Shown here in pieces: positions 1 to 8,620 of a stretch of DNA of 61,105 nucleotides (the stretch's first letter is position 1; each line of letters begins with the position of its first letter). The DNA comes from Puniceicoccales bacterium (GTDB lineage: Bacteria; Verrucomicrobiota; Verrucomicrobiia; Opitutales; UBA953), in assembly GCA_031256995.1 (NCBI GenBank), contig JAIRPL010000001.1, positions 1 through 61,105 on the forward strand, given 5' to 3'. The notes beneath the pieces were generated by a model, which was given only the letters and a program-made list of their open reading frames with translations, was not told the DNA's origin and made no database searches. The position numbers and the translations under genes are program-made.

Positions 1-913
1 GTTTGTGATATTCCTCGTAAGAACGAATGAATTGTGTTTGCGCAAAAGAGGAGGCAAGAAAACACAACAAAGGAATGACCAGATAGCGGGCGAAACATCC
101 TTTTTGCAGGGAAGCCACCGCTCCCCAAAAAACCCAAAATAGAAGAAAAGCCGAGAAAGTGGCCTTGAACAACACGGCAAGGATGGAGGCAAGGACGCAG
201 GCCAGAATCCAACCCCTCCGCCGTGACAACCAAAAGTAAATGGCCGAAAGAAAACATGCCAACCCGGGTATATTTCCAATAATCGTGGGCAGGTGAAGGA
301 AAATGGGAGAAAAAGAGGCCGTCAACAGCAGCGCGATCGCCGTCGTCTTGTTATCCTTAAAAATCAAATCGGAGATTTTTCCGGCACAGGCAACGATGAC
401 GAGCAAGGATCCCAAGTTTAGAACAAAGAAGGCGATGTAATTTCTGGCTCCCAAAAAATGGTTAAAACAGCGTATTAAGAATATAAAGGGATCCTGATGC
501 GCCATCTTCAACTGATACGTCACACCCCCACCCTCACCCTCCGCCGCCTGAAAACAGACGGCGTTATCCCCTCCCGTGGGAATGTAACCAGAATTCAGCG
601 ACAAAACCAGGAAACCACCCACAACCGCCGTGTAGATCAGAGCCCCCTTGAAAATTTTCGTTTTCAACTCATCAGTCACGTTTCCAAGGATCTTTTTGAC
701 GCCCGCCACAACGATCACCCCTCCCAAGCCGCAGGCCAACCGGATCAGCTTGTCCAAATAGTCTGTTTTCCAGACAATGGAATTCACAAGCAGCACCACC
801 GCCATCACAATGGCCAGAAGAAAAATGAATTTCTGCAGTTTTGGCCACCACGGGGTTTCCAAAAAACTCCAGGGCGTTTTCCGGGAAGGATTTGTTGATG
901 CTTGTCCGTTCAT
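1..913 (-). CDS. Polytopic membrane protein, C-terminus outside the window
   Basis: An uninterrupted minus-strand frame runs from an ATG at 913 off the left edge, giving 304 codons with no stop. The predicted protein begins MNGQASTNPSRKTPWSFLE and then alternates hydrophobic helices with short loops; I see about seven membrane segments, for example FIFLLAIVMAVVLLV near residues 30-44 and YIAFFVLNLGSLLVIVACAG near 165. The layout resembles polytopic glycosyltransferases of the GT-C type (dolichyl-phosphate mannose-dependent or ArnT-like), but no diagnostic acidic loop motif is clear, so the function is unknown. No Shine-Dalgarno sequence precedes the start. It lies downstream of, and in the same direction as, the large PEP-CTERM gene, separated by 427 bases of repeats and hairpins. 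It is definitely partial. Confidence 0.8.
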   Translation of the reverse strand, partial: MNGQASTNPSRKTPWSFLETPWWPKLQKFIFLLAIVMAVVLLVNSIVWKTDYLDKLIRLACGLGGVIVVAGVKKILGNVTDELKTKIFKGALIYTAVVGGFLVLSLNSGYIPTGGDNAVCFQAAEGEGGGVTYQLKMAHQDPFIFLIRCFNHFLGARNYIAFFVLNLGSLLVIVACAGKISDLIFKDNKTTAIALLLTASFSPIFLHLPTIIGNIPGLACFLSAIYFWLSRRRGWILACVLASILAVLFKATFSAFLLFWVFWGAVASLQKGCFARYLVIPLLCFLASSFAQTQFIRSYEEYHK

Positions 914-1030
914 GGGGAAAATGTGGACGTCTTCAGAATTTGAGGTTTTTCCGGACTTTTCACAAGTGAGGAAAAAAGCCCGGCAAGGCTGGCATCATGG
1001 CGCGAAACGCCCTGGGGTGCCTCACTCCCA

Positions 1031-1068
1031 CGCCGCTTTGGAAAAGGCTCATCTCTTCCAAAGCGGTG
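1031..1068. other. Strong intergenic hairpin
   Basis: A perfect 11-bp inverted repeat, CCGCTTTGGAA at 1033-1043 and TTCCAAAGCGG at 1056-1066, encloses a 12-base loop; outer bases 1031/1068 also pair. No T run follows on either strand, so it is not a classical intrinsic terminator. It may be a 3'-end processing or stability hairpin for the minus-strand PEP-CTERM transcript, or an operator for the next gene. Confidence 0.7.
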
Positions 1069-1108
1069 AAAACTCATACGATCGCACTGCCTGCCTTAAT
1101 TGGAATCT

Positions 1109-1159
1109 TCACGCTTCAAAAGACGTCACGCTTCAAAAAACTTCACGTTTCAAAGCCTG
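1109..1159. repeat. Three tandem 17-bp repeats
   Basis: The core TCACGCTTCAAAA starts at 1109 and 1126 and recurs as TCACGTTTCAAAG at 1143, an exact 17-bp period. The third copy is the most diverged. The array is intergenic and iteron-like; its function is unknown. Confidence 0.75.
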
Positions 1160-1340
1160 ATGCCGCCCCGTTCCTCCCCGCCATCCCCCTTCATCACGAC
1201 GCTTTCGTCATGGAAAACGGAATTGCAACGGGGCAAGGACCAAGGTCGCCATTCCCGCCGCAATGGCATCTCCGCTGGCGCGCGCGAATCCGCTCTTTGC
1301 CATTCATCCGGAATCGTTGCTCTCGTGAGCCATTCCGCTG

Positions 1341-4300
1341 TCACGCCTTCTTGGAGGATTTTCGCCGGCGGCATGTGAAGGCGAGGAGGAGGACGCCAAG
1401 ACCGCCGCAGAGGGCATAGGTGGATGGCTCGGGGACGAGCGGAGCGGCGCGCACGGCACGCAGCAAAAGTTCCATCCCGGTACGGTTGCCGCCCCCGTCA
1501 TAGGTTTCCCGCGTCACCGCGACAAACTCGTTGCCATCAAGGGAATAAGTATCCGTGGGGAGGCTGCCCCCAATGAGGCCGTAAGCGCCGAGCGGATCGG
1601 CGATGGCGCTGGCTATGACAAATTCTTCCCCCACGTGAATGCGCCCGCCGACATGGGCCAAAACCAAGAAACCACCATCAAGTTGGAGAGAACCGTTAAC
1701 GACGAGAAGGTCGGCCGTGCCGCCAGCCTGAAGGTCCACAATGTAGCGGGCGCCGGATTGAAGAAGGACTTCAGTAGCGCCAAATGAGAGAGTGCCAATA
1801 GAGCCAGGGGTGAGACCGGGGGAGATGTCGCCGCCATGAACGGTGTACCAAGAGCCTCCCGAAGCCGTTCCAGAGCCGGCGAGGGTGCCGCCAGATTCAA
1901 TCCACCCATTGCCCGTATACAGGTCGACATTGGCAAGGATGAGGGTGCCACCTAGGATGGCGAAGCTGAAATCACCGGTTTGATTGGCGGTCAGGGTGAG
2001 GGTTCCGTCGCCGCTTTTGACAAGACTCCCCGTGCCGCTGATCGTGCCGTGATAAGTGTAGTTGTTGCCAGCGGATCGGTTGAACTCGATGGTCGCACCG
2101 TTGGAGAGCTGGACATTCTGTGCGTCGCCAACGCCAAGCCTGCCGCCGTCGGCGAGGACAAGTCTTCCGCTACCGACTTGCACGCCCGCGACAGGATTTC
2201 CTCCGAGGTCCAAGGCGCCCGAGCCGGGGAACTGGATGGTGTTTTTGATGATGGCCGTGGCACCGTTGCGGATGTGCAGGGTGCCGTCGGTGCGGGGCTG
2301 CAGGGTGGGTTCGAGAAGGGCGTGGTAGGTGGACTGATCGGTGGCACCAAGGATCTGGCCGCCGGAAAAAGTGTAGGTGACGTCGCCATCGACGGTCATG
2401 CTGCCGACGTTGACGCCCGCGGCATCAACGGCGACGGCACGCTTGGTGTCGGGCGCGGTGCTGTTGAAAAGAACAAGGTCGCCGTGCAGGAATGTGCCCA
2501 CCTGGACATAGGTGTAGCTGGTGGTGTCGCCCGAGGGGACTTGCCCGCTCCAGTTGCCGGGGGCCGAGGTCGAGGAGTCGCTTTTCCACACCGTGCTCTC
2601 GGTCCCCTTCCACGTGTTCTCGGTGTTGCCCGCCACGTCACCGATCTGGAGATAGAGCTTGTTGTTGGAGCTGTCCCCCGTGATCAGCCCGGCGGTGATG
2701 TAATTGCGCCCTCCGGTGGTTGGGCTGCCGGTCAAGGGAGTCACGGGGTTGCCGTTGATGTGCAGCTGGTCCAAGTTGAGATCGCCGGAGGTGGCGACGG
2801 AGCCGTTGCCCAGCGCCGTGGCGTCCAACAGGAAATATCTTCCGCCAGCGACCAGGCTACCCGAGACCATGACCTTGTTGGCCCCTGGAAGCACGTAGCC
2901 CGCCCCCGTCGCGGGCATGCCCCCGCCCTCAAGTTTGAGCAGGGCGCTGGTGTTGCCGGAGAGAAAGCCCTCCTGGAGGGCAAACATCAGCGTGGAATCC
3001 TCCGCAAACCGATGTTGCGCGCTGGCGATCACATGGCCCATGCCGGCGACGCCGATGGAGGCGCCTGATTCAAGCGTATAACTGCCAGAGGGCGTGGCCC
3101 CCTCGGCATAGGTTTGGTAGCGCGCGGGGCCATTTGCGTCGGTGATCATGAATCCATGCAAACCGCCGTGCACCGTGGTCTGCCCAGGGATGCGTATGAT
3201 GGCACCCCCGAATTGCACAAATTCCCCTGGGGAGCTGCTTCCGTAGGGACCTGTGGTCGGATGTATGGAAACGGTGTATCCGGCGGTGTTGCCTGCGGCG
3301 GCGACAGCGTCAATGCCGTCCCCAATATGGATATCGCTTCCATTCCCGGTGGCAAAAGTGATGTTCCCGGAGGAACTGCCGCCCGTGGCGCCACTCTTGA
3401 GGTAAATCGAGCGCCGGATGATGTCGGAAACCTCTTCATGACCGACAAGGTTTTCGTTGAAGATGAGCGATCCTCCATCTTCCATGTTACGGGTGTCAAG
3501 GACCAGATTGGCCTCGGTGGCACCCTCGATGTGAAATGCACCACCCGTGTCGGGAGTCGCGCCCACACCATAGCCGGCCCGGTTGCCATAGACCCAGCCG
3601 TCACGGCCACCACCAGAGACACCCAGTTGGACTTCCAGCGTGGCGGCGCCCGTCTCGGCGAGCAGGTAAACCACTCCCCCCTTGCCATCCGCGACATTTC
3701 CGAAGATCTGCATTCCACCTCCAGAGACCAGCCGCCCATGGGCGGGTATTGGGACTGGGACTGTGCCCGTCGATGACGCGTCCAACTCATTTTGCACGCT
3801 GACTGCGGAAATGATCCCGCCGTTGGGATTGGCGGCACCAAGGGCTTGGTTATTCGCGAAATAAAGATCCCCGGCGGCGGACAAATCAAAAAGCAGGCCG
3901 TTGCCCGCGGCGGCGATCGCGCTTGAGGCTTCCGCCGTGGAAAATACAAAGATGGCGCCCCCGCCGGTGAATTTGTCGCTGCGCCCTTCGACCCAATCTG
4001 CCCCCTTTTCCAAGGTCAGCTCGTTGTGCTGAATGGAAAGGTGTCCCGATGCATCAATGCGAACGCCCGCCGACCCCCTGTAACTGGTATGATCCGGTGG
4101 ACCACTCGATGCGAATCCCCCGGCTGTGGCGGAAATGGCGCCACCGCCCATCGCCGTGCGGAAGGCGTTGGTGGGGAAGCTGGCGGTCGAAGTGTTGGAA
4201 CCAATGTTGATATCGCCGCTGGAATCGCTGGCACCAGATGTCTTAATGACGATGTGGGTGTTCAAGGAATCCGTACTAGGGCGGCTTTGCGCAAATATCC

Positions 4301-5756
4301 CTGCGCCCGTCCTCACCCAGGCCTCGCCGTCGGATGGCGAAGTATTGTGGGAAAGGGTGATGCTGTCTTCCGCCTGTATAAACACGGCGGGGAGGCCACT
4401 GTTCTCTTCCACGGGATTTCTCCACTGTTCCAAAAAAATGGCACGGTTGGTGTTACTGCTGATATCAACCTGCTTGGCGTGCATCTCCAGCGTTGAAGCC
4501 CCTGGGGCACCGCCGCCACGAATATCCACCGCCCCACGGGAGTGTTGGTAGGTACTGCGTGTGATATTTTGGCTGATGTCGATTTTCCCCATTCCGGCAT
4601 TTAGGAAGATGAAAGCCTCCTGCCCTGAGGAGGAATTCGCCGAAAAATTATCAAAGGAGATGGCCGCCCCGGAGGTGGCCGCGTTGTTTCGAAAGACAAT
4701 GTCGCCATCCCTGGCGGTCAAGAGGATCTTGGCGGAAACGTTCTTCGCCGTGTTCGACCCACCCGCGGTCACACGGATCGCGCCGCCATAAGCGTCAGAA
4801 CCCGCGAGCTCATTGCTATTGTTCTCGAAAAGAATACTTGACGCGGTAATTACGACAGAGACTTCGCTGCGAATGTTATCGTTGTTATTGTAGATCTCGG
4901 CGAAGATGGCCCCGCCAGCGGAGTATGCATAGTTGTTGCTAAACTCAATGACACTGCTGGCCTGAAGGTTGACGTGCGCGCCAGTGCCACTGCCTTTGCC
5001 TTGGGCAAAAATGGCACCGCCAAAGTTGCCGCTGACGCTAACGCCCCCCTCCGCTCTGTTGTGCGTGAAGGAAATGGAGCCCGCATTGATGAAGACATCG
5101 GCTTTCTGTCCCGCGCCAGCGACGGCGCCAATGGCACCACCCTGCGCGTAACTACCGCCCCCGACGCTATTGTTCTCAAACCGCACCTCGCCAACAGTCC
5201 CGCCAAAGTAGTCAGGGCCGATTGCAAAATTCGCGCCCGCTTCGATGGAAATCGCACCTCCGTAGATAGCGTCAGTACCGGACGTCGTCCGTGAATGATT
5301 CCTGAATGTGATCCCGGAACCTTCAAAAAGGCTTATCGCGCCACTTTTTCCACTGGCGATGGTAAGAAAATCCGTCGAATCATCAAAAATGACGTTCGCG
5401 CCAACGTCAAAAATGAGCTGCGCCTGCGAGGCACCCAATCCACTCCCATTGAATATGATTTCATGAAGCTTAACAATCTCTTCGCCGAGATGTGCCCCGG
5501 AGACACCGTTTAACGCGCTCACGCGCCCCGCGCTCGAAATCGTCAGGCTGCCTTCGTCGTGAAATATCCAATCCGCGCGCACCCCCTGCGGTGCGAGCGC
5601 CGCCACCCCGCCAAACGCGATCAGCAGCGACCTGAGTGCCGAGAAGGAGTTACCCCCCCCCCCCCCCCCCTGTTTCCGAGAATTGCGCTCGTAAACGCGC
5701 GCTTGGGCTGCGAATTGGCCTTTTTTGGGGAAACGATTGCGGGAGTTCATGTTCAT
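1341..5756 (-). CDS. Giant PEP-CTERM surface protein with Pmp-like and autotransporter-type repeats
   Basis: 1471 residues. An N-terminal extension (residues 1-36) ends in six glycines encoded by an 18-base G run. A signal peptide follows (about 37-61, hydrophobic core SLLIAFGGVAALA, cleavage probably after VRA). The N-terminal third repeats FxxN and GGAI motifs (VRFENN, AQGGAI, ISFTHN, FGGAIF, IEFSNN, AGGAIF, ILFENN, YGGAI), as in chlamydial polymorphic membrane proteins, which predicts a beta-helix. Near the C-terminus GTGSLVKSGDGTLTLTAN matches the autotransporter-associated beta-strand repeat. The protein ends VPEPSTYALCGG, a hydrophobic stretch and CRRRKSSKK: a PEP-CTERM sorting signal, normally processed by an exosortase (none is in this window). 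There is no beta-barrel domain. A likely role is cell-surface adhesin or matrix protein (inference). A second ATG lies two codons after the chosen start; no clear ribosome-binding site is seen. Confidence 0.88.
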   Translation of the reverse strand: MNMNSRNRFPKKGQFAAQARVYERNSRKQGGGGGGNSFSALRSLLIAFGGVAALAPQGVRADWIFHDEGSLTISSAGRVSALNGVSGAHLGEEIVKLHEIIFNGSGLGASQAQLIFDVGANVIFDDSTDFLTIASGKSGAISLFEGSGITFRNHSRTTSGTDAIYGGAISIEAGANFAIGPDYFGGTVGEVRFENNSVGGGSYAQGGAIGAVAGAGQKADVFINAGSISFTHNRAEGGVSVSGNFGGAIFAQGKGSGTGAHVNLQASSVIEFSNNYAYSAGGAIFAEIYNNNDNIRSEVSVVITASSILFENNSNELAGSDAYGGAIRVTAGGSNTAKNVSAKILLTARDGDIVFRNNAATSGAAISFDNFSANSSSGQEAFIFLNAGMGKIDISQNITRSTYQHSRGAVDIRGGGAPGASTLEMHAKQVDISSNTNRAIFLEQWRNPVEENSGLPAVFIQAEDSITLSHNTSPSDGEAWVRTGAGIFAQSRPSTDSLNTHIVIKTSGASDSSGDINIGSNTSTASFPTNAFRTAMGGGAISATAGGFASSGPPDHTSYRGSAGVRIDASGHLSIQHNELTLEKGADWVEGRSDKFTGGGAIFVFSTAEASSAIAAAGNGLLFDLSAAGDLYFANNQALGAANPNGGIISAVSVQNELDASSTGTVPVPIPAHGRLVSGGGMQIFGNVADGKGGVVYLLAETGAATLEVQLGVSGGGRDGWVYGNRAGYGVGATPDTGGAFHIEGATEANLVLDTRNMEDGGSLIFNENLVGHEEVSDIIRRSIYLKSGATGGSSSGNITFATGNGSDIHIGDGIDAVAAAGNTAGYTVSIHPTTGPYGSSSPGEFVQFGGAIIRIPGQTTVHGGLHGFMITDANGPARYQTYAEGATPSGSYTLESGASIGVAGMGHVIASAQHRFAEDSTLMFALQEGFLSGNTSALLKLEGGGMPATGAGYVLPGANKVMVSGSLVAGGRYFLLDATALGNGSVATSGDLNLDQLHINGNPVTPLTGSPTTGGRNYITAGLITGDSSNNKLYLQIGDVAGNTENTWKGTESTVWKSDSSTSAPGNWSGQVPSGDTTSYTYVQVGTFLHGDLVLFNSTAPDTKRAVAVDAAGVNVGSMTVDGDVTYTFSGGQILGATDQSTYHALLEPTLQPRTDGTLHIRNGATAIIKNTIQFPGSGALDLGGNPVAGVQVGSGRLVLADGGRLGVGDAQNVQLSNGATIEFNRSAGNNYTYHGTISGTGSLVKSGDGTLTLTANQTGDFSFAILGGTLILANVDLYTGNGWIESGGTLAGSGTASGGSWYTVHGGDISPGLTPGSIGTLSFGATEVLLQSGARYIVDLQAGGTADLLVVNGSLQLDGGFLVLAHVGGRIHVGEEFVIASAIADPLGAYGLIGGSLPTDTYSLDGNEFVAVTRETYDGGGNRTGMELLLRAVRAAPLVPEPSTYALCGGLGVLLLAFTCRRRKSSKKA
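5653..5670 (-). repeat. 18-base homopolymeric G tract inside the coding sequence
   Basis: Eighteen consecutive C on the plus strand read as G on the coding strand. They supply the last base of Gln29 and nearly all of codons Gly30-Gly35 of the PEP-CTERM protein, and the frame is open at this length. Gain or loss of one or two bases would shift the frame before the signal peptide, which is how slipped-strand phase variation works. A homopolymer sequencing error is the main alternative. Confidence 0.9.
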
Positions 5757-5785
5757 GGGAAAGCGAAAGCGGACAGAATGAGCTT

Positions 5786-5882
5786 ATTTCGAAATGTCAA
5801 GCACGCATGAAAGATTTTTTTTCGAGCTGCGGTTAAAACATGAGTGCAGGACATTTCGTGGCTCAAGCTTTTCGTATCGAAA
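5786..5882 (-). promoter_or_regulatory. Candidate promoter and palindromic operators upstream of the PEP-CTERM gene
   Basis: On the minus strand a TTGACA box lies at 5800-5795, about 40 bases before the ATG. A convincing -10 box is not visible (CATTCT is the best). The palindrome ATTTCGAAAT (5786-5795) abuts the TTGACA box, and a related element TTTCG-TAT-CGAAA lies at 5870-5882. Both are preceded by AGCTT, which suggests two copies of one binding site. A long poly-A/T patch at 5816-5822 lies between them. Confidence 0.45.
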
Positions 5883-6209
5883 TAAAACCTTTTTTCATGG
5901 CCCTGCCCCACGATTCGCCGTCAGGCAAAGGTGCCGCAGATCCCGCAGACCCCGCCCGCCGCACGCGTGCCGAAGGCCGGTTGGCGCATATTTGGCGCCC
6001 TCCCCCTCCCCCGCAAAATCCCCCGCCAAAAATCGCGCCACCCCGCAGACGGCGGCCGTCCGCCCGCCAATCATCCCGACCGTTCGCCAAGTTCCCAAAC
6101 CACGGCACATCTCCACGCATCCTTGACGCCGCACCTTCAGCAGCAGTCTGATTCTGCCCCCCATTCCCGAGCCTCAGCGCATCTTCCGGAGGAGTTGGGC
6201 TGTTATACT
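5883..6209. other. GC-rich intergenic stretch, nothing recognised
   Basis: This interval, between the divergent PEP-CTERM and methylase genes, is C- and CG-rich. A frame is open upstream of the methylase start, but its composition (Pro/Arg/His-rich) looks non-coding. A small palindrome GACGGCGGCCGTC lies near 6048. Confidence 0.5.
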
Positions 6210-6237
6210 TTGACCAATTCCCCTTGTCACATATGCT
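6210..6237 (+). promoter_or_regulatory. Promoter of the restriction-modification pair
   Basis: TTGACC (6210-6215), a 16-base spacer and TATGCT (6232-6237) form a good sigma-70-type promoter. Transcription would begin at about 6244, practically at the ATG at 6246. The methylase message would then be leaderless, or translation starts further in. Confidence 0.55.
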
Positions 6238-6245
6238 TTCCCCCC

Positions 6246-7289
6246 ATGCAAAAGCTCCATGCGGAATCGCTGGAAACCGGATCCTTGGATGGTCTCATCG
6301 AGGGCGATCCTGACATGAATGGACACAGCCCCCGCGCCACATCGGTTCAATCCCCTGGACGCGACACCCGGAAAGGACGCAGGGCATCACCGTTGTTTGT
6401 GGACGCCCCGGACGAATTTGCCGCCAGCTCAGGCAATGGGACTCGCTGCGAACAACGGCGGCATATCGCGTTTGGCTGGTATGGCGGAAAATTCTCACAT
6501 CTCGGCTGGCTTCTGCCGCTGCTCCCCGAATGCCACCATTATTGTGAACCATTCGCCGGTTCCGCCGCCGTGCTGCTCAACCGCCCCCCCTCCCCCGTGG
6601 AAACTTACAACGACATTGACGGCGAGGTGGTGAACTTCTTCCGCACCCTGCGCGACGCTCCCGAGGCGCTCAAACGGGGCATCGCTCTCACGCCATTTTC
6701 CCGCGAGGAGTATCACCTCGCGATTTACGGCAACGCTGCGGCGGCGGACAACGTTGAGCGCGCCCGGCGCTTTTATGTTCGCGCCCGCCAAACCCGGACG
6801 GGGCTTGCGCAAACCGCCTCGCTTGGACGATGGGCCAATTGCAAGGACACCAGCCGCGCCGGCATGTCCGGCGTCGTTTCGCGCTGGCCCGGAGGCATCC
6901 ACGCTCTGGATGCCATCGCCCAACGGCTCCTGCGCGTCCAAATCGAAAACCGCCCGGCCATTGACATCATCAAGCTTTACGACAGCCCGCGCACTCTTTT
7001 CTACTGCGACCCTCCCTATCTTCACGCCACACGCGGTGACAGCAAGGCATACGGCTTTGAAATGGACGAGGCCCAGCACCGGGAATTCGCCGAAGTCGTG
7101 AATTGCTGCGCGGGAAAAGTCGCCATCTCCGGCTACGAACATCCGATCATGGAGGCATTTTTTCCCAGGGAAAAATGGTTCAAAACCCGTGGCAAGGAAA
7201 AGACCATTCACTCCACAAAAGACACGCGTCGCGAGGTCCTTTGGACAAATTACAACCCGCAAACACAAGAAGAGATCGCTTTTTCATGA
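6246..7289 (+). CDS. Dam-type DNA adenine N6-methyltransferase
   Basis: 347 residues from the ATG at 6246. The SAM-binding motif is FGWYGGKFSHLGWLLPLLP (about residue 76), followed by the FxG region CEPFAGSAAVLLNRP, YNDIDGEVVNFFR, and the catalytic motif DPPY in FYCDPPYLHATRGDSKAYGF. This order is that of the D12 class (M.DpnII, Dam, M.EcoRV), which methylates adenine in short, often GATC-related, sites. The specificity here cannot be read. Conserved sequence begins about 72 codons in, so a later start such as the ATG at 6316 is possible. The gene overlaps the next one by four bases (ATGA), as in translationally coupled restriction-modification systems. Its role is to protect host DNA from the partner nuclease. 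Confidence 0.9.
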   Translation: MQKLHAESLETGSLDGLIEGDPDMNGHSPRATSVQSPGRDTRKGRRASPLFVDAPDEFAASSGNGTRCEQRRHIAFGWYGGKFSHLGWLLPLLPECHHYCEPFAGSAAVLLNRPPSPVETYNDIDGEVVNFFRTLRDAPEALKRGIALTPFSREEYHLAIYGNAAAADNVERARRFYVRARQTRTGLAQTASLGRWANCKDTSRAGMSGVVSRWPGGIHALDAIAQRLLRVQIENRPAIDIIKLYDSPRTLFYCDPPYLHATRGDSKAYGFEMDEAQHREFAEVVNCCAGKVAISGYEHPIMEAFFPREKWFKTRGKEKTIHSTKDTRREVLWTNYNPQTQEEIAFS

Positions 7290-8404
7290 AACCCGACGAA
7301 TGGCTTGACGTCATTTTTGACAAGGCGTGCAAGGCGCCCTCAAAGTCGCGAATCCACAATGACGCCATTCGCGAGCGCATTGAATTTGTACGTCGCTGCA
7401 TGAGCAACCGCGCCGGCGTCCGGCTGCTGATGTCATGTTTGCTCGGAAAATTGGACAAACCCTCGGTTGATCCGAGAAAGCCTTACACCGAAATCAATGG
7501 CAAAGACTGCTTCTCCGGCCGCGCTTACGATGAACAATACATCACCGCTTTCATCAACAGGCACCACCTTCCGGCAAATCAGACAACCGCGTTCCTGACG
7601 CCAACATTACGGAATATCGCGCATCCCTTGACAACAGGCATCGAGCTGGTCGGCCGCCCGCGCGAGCTCTATCAGAAGACATTGCAACTGCTGGAGGATG
7701 TCGCGGAAAATCGTATCACGGCCAAAGAGGTTTTTGTCGATATTGTCCGCAACTTGATAAACATCCGGGACGAACAGCAAGCGCGGATAAATTCGTTGCT
7801 TGAGTCGCTAAAAAGATCCAATGGCGTCCTGGAACCGTCCTCCGAGGACATTGTTACTTTGATACGGCAGCATCTCGCGTGCAAAAATTCAAGCCGCCTT
7901 CCCGTGTTGGTAATCGCGGCCGCCTATCAGGCCGTTGGAACCCATTTTTCCGAAACCATCCTGCCACTAAAATCCCACAATGCCGCCGATTTGCAAACCG
8001 GCGCGCTGGGCGATGTTGAGGTATGCCTGAAAAATGACAACGAGATCGCCACCGTCTATGAGATGAAAATGAAGCGCGTCACCCGCGAGGACATTGATGC
8101 GGCCATCTTGAAAATCGCCCGGTCAGCACCCAGGATCCAGAATTATATTTTCATAACAACGGATGTGATTGAGCCATCCATCTCCAAATATGCCGCCGAC
8201 TGTTACGAGAGAACGGATGGCGTGGAAATTGCCATTCTGGACTGCATTGGTTTTCTGCGCCACTTTCTCCATTTTTTCCATCGCTACCGTTCCCTCTATT
8301 TGGATTCTTATCAAAAGCTCCTCCTATCCGAGGCCGACTCCGCCGTCAGCCAGGCGCTGAAAGAAGCATTTCTCGCCCTGCGCCATTCTGCGGAAAGCGA
8401 TTAG
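7286..8404 (+). CDS. Type II restriction endonuclease, PD-(D/E)XK type (SacI-family-like)
   Basis: 372 residues from the ATG at 7286, whose ATGA overlaps the methylase stop. A catalytic core is visible as GDVEVCLKNDNE followed by VYEMKMKRV, i.e. D...ExK. Upstream are GKDCFSGRAYDEQYI, LPANQTTAFLTPTLRNI and GIELVGRPRELYQKTLQLL, which I associate with SacI-family type II enzymes; that family name is from memory and less certain than the nuclease call. The gene is visibly richer in A and T than its neighbours, in line with acquisition of the pair by transfer. The gene order (methylase first) lets protection precede cutting. No controller protein is present. Confidence 0.75.
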   Translation: MKPDEWLDVIFDKACKAPSKSRIHNDAIRERIEFVRRCMSNRAGVRLLMSCLLGKLDKPSVDPRKPYTEINGKDCFSGRAYDEQYITAFINRHHLPANQTTAFLTPTLRNIAHPLTTGIELVGRPRELYQKTLQLLEDVAENRITAKEVFVDIVRNLINIRDEQQARINSLLESLKRSNGVLEPSSEDIVTLIRQHLACKNSSRLPVLVIAAAYQAVGTHFSETILPLKSHNAADLQTGALGDVEVCLKNDNEIATVYEMKMKRVTREDIDAAILKIARSAPRIQNYIFITTDVIEPSISKYAADCYERTDGVEIAILDCIGFLRHFLHFFHRYRSLYLDSYQKLLLSEADSAVSQALKEAFLALRHSAESD

Positions 8405-8620
8405 ATCCCATTGGCACAAATCATACATGGGGACAAAAGCGGGGTATCGGCGCAGCGCAGGCGGGTGGGCAGGTTTTCCGGAAAGAATTTTGGACGGATT
8501 GGAAAACGGCGCCGCGTTGTTGGGCCTTTGCTCCATCCCCGCATCCCCTGCCCCATGGTGGCTGACGTTGTGAAACGTGTCTCGCAAACGCTCTCCCACC
8601 CCGCGTTGTTTTGAACCACG

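Larger units (their letters stand above)
914..1340. other. Intergenic region with hairpins and tandem repeats, no gene
   Basis: I see no convincing gene in this stretch between the PEP-CTERM gene stop and the membrane protein start. It contains the hairpin at 1031-1068 and the 17-bp repeats at 1109-1159, listed separately. A small stem (AGCC at 977-980 with GGCT at 987-990) is followed on the minus strand by six T residues and could be a weak terminator just upstream of the membrane protein gene. Short open frames here look like chance. Confidence 0.6.

Noticed and set aside
6340-6362. GGTTCAATCCCC resembling a tRNA T-loop
   Set aside because: No matching acceptor, D or anticodon stems surround it, and it lies inside or just before the methylase frame.
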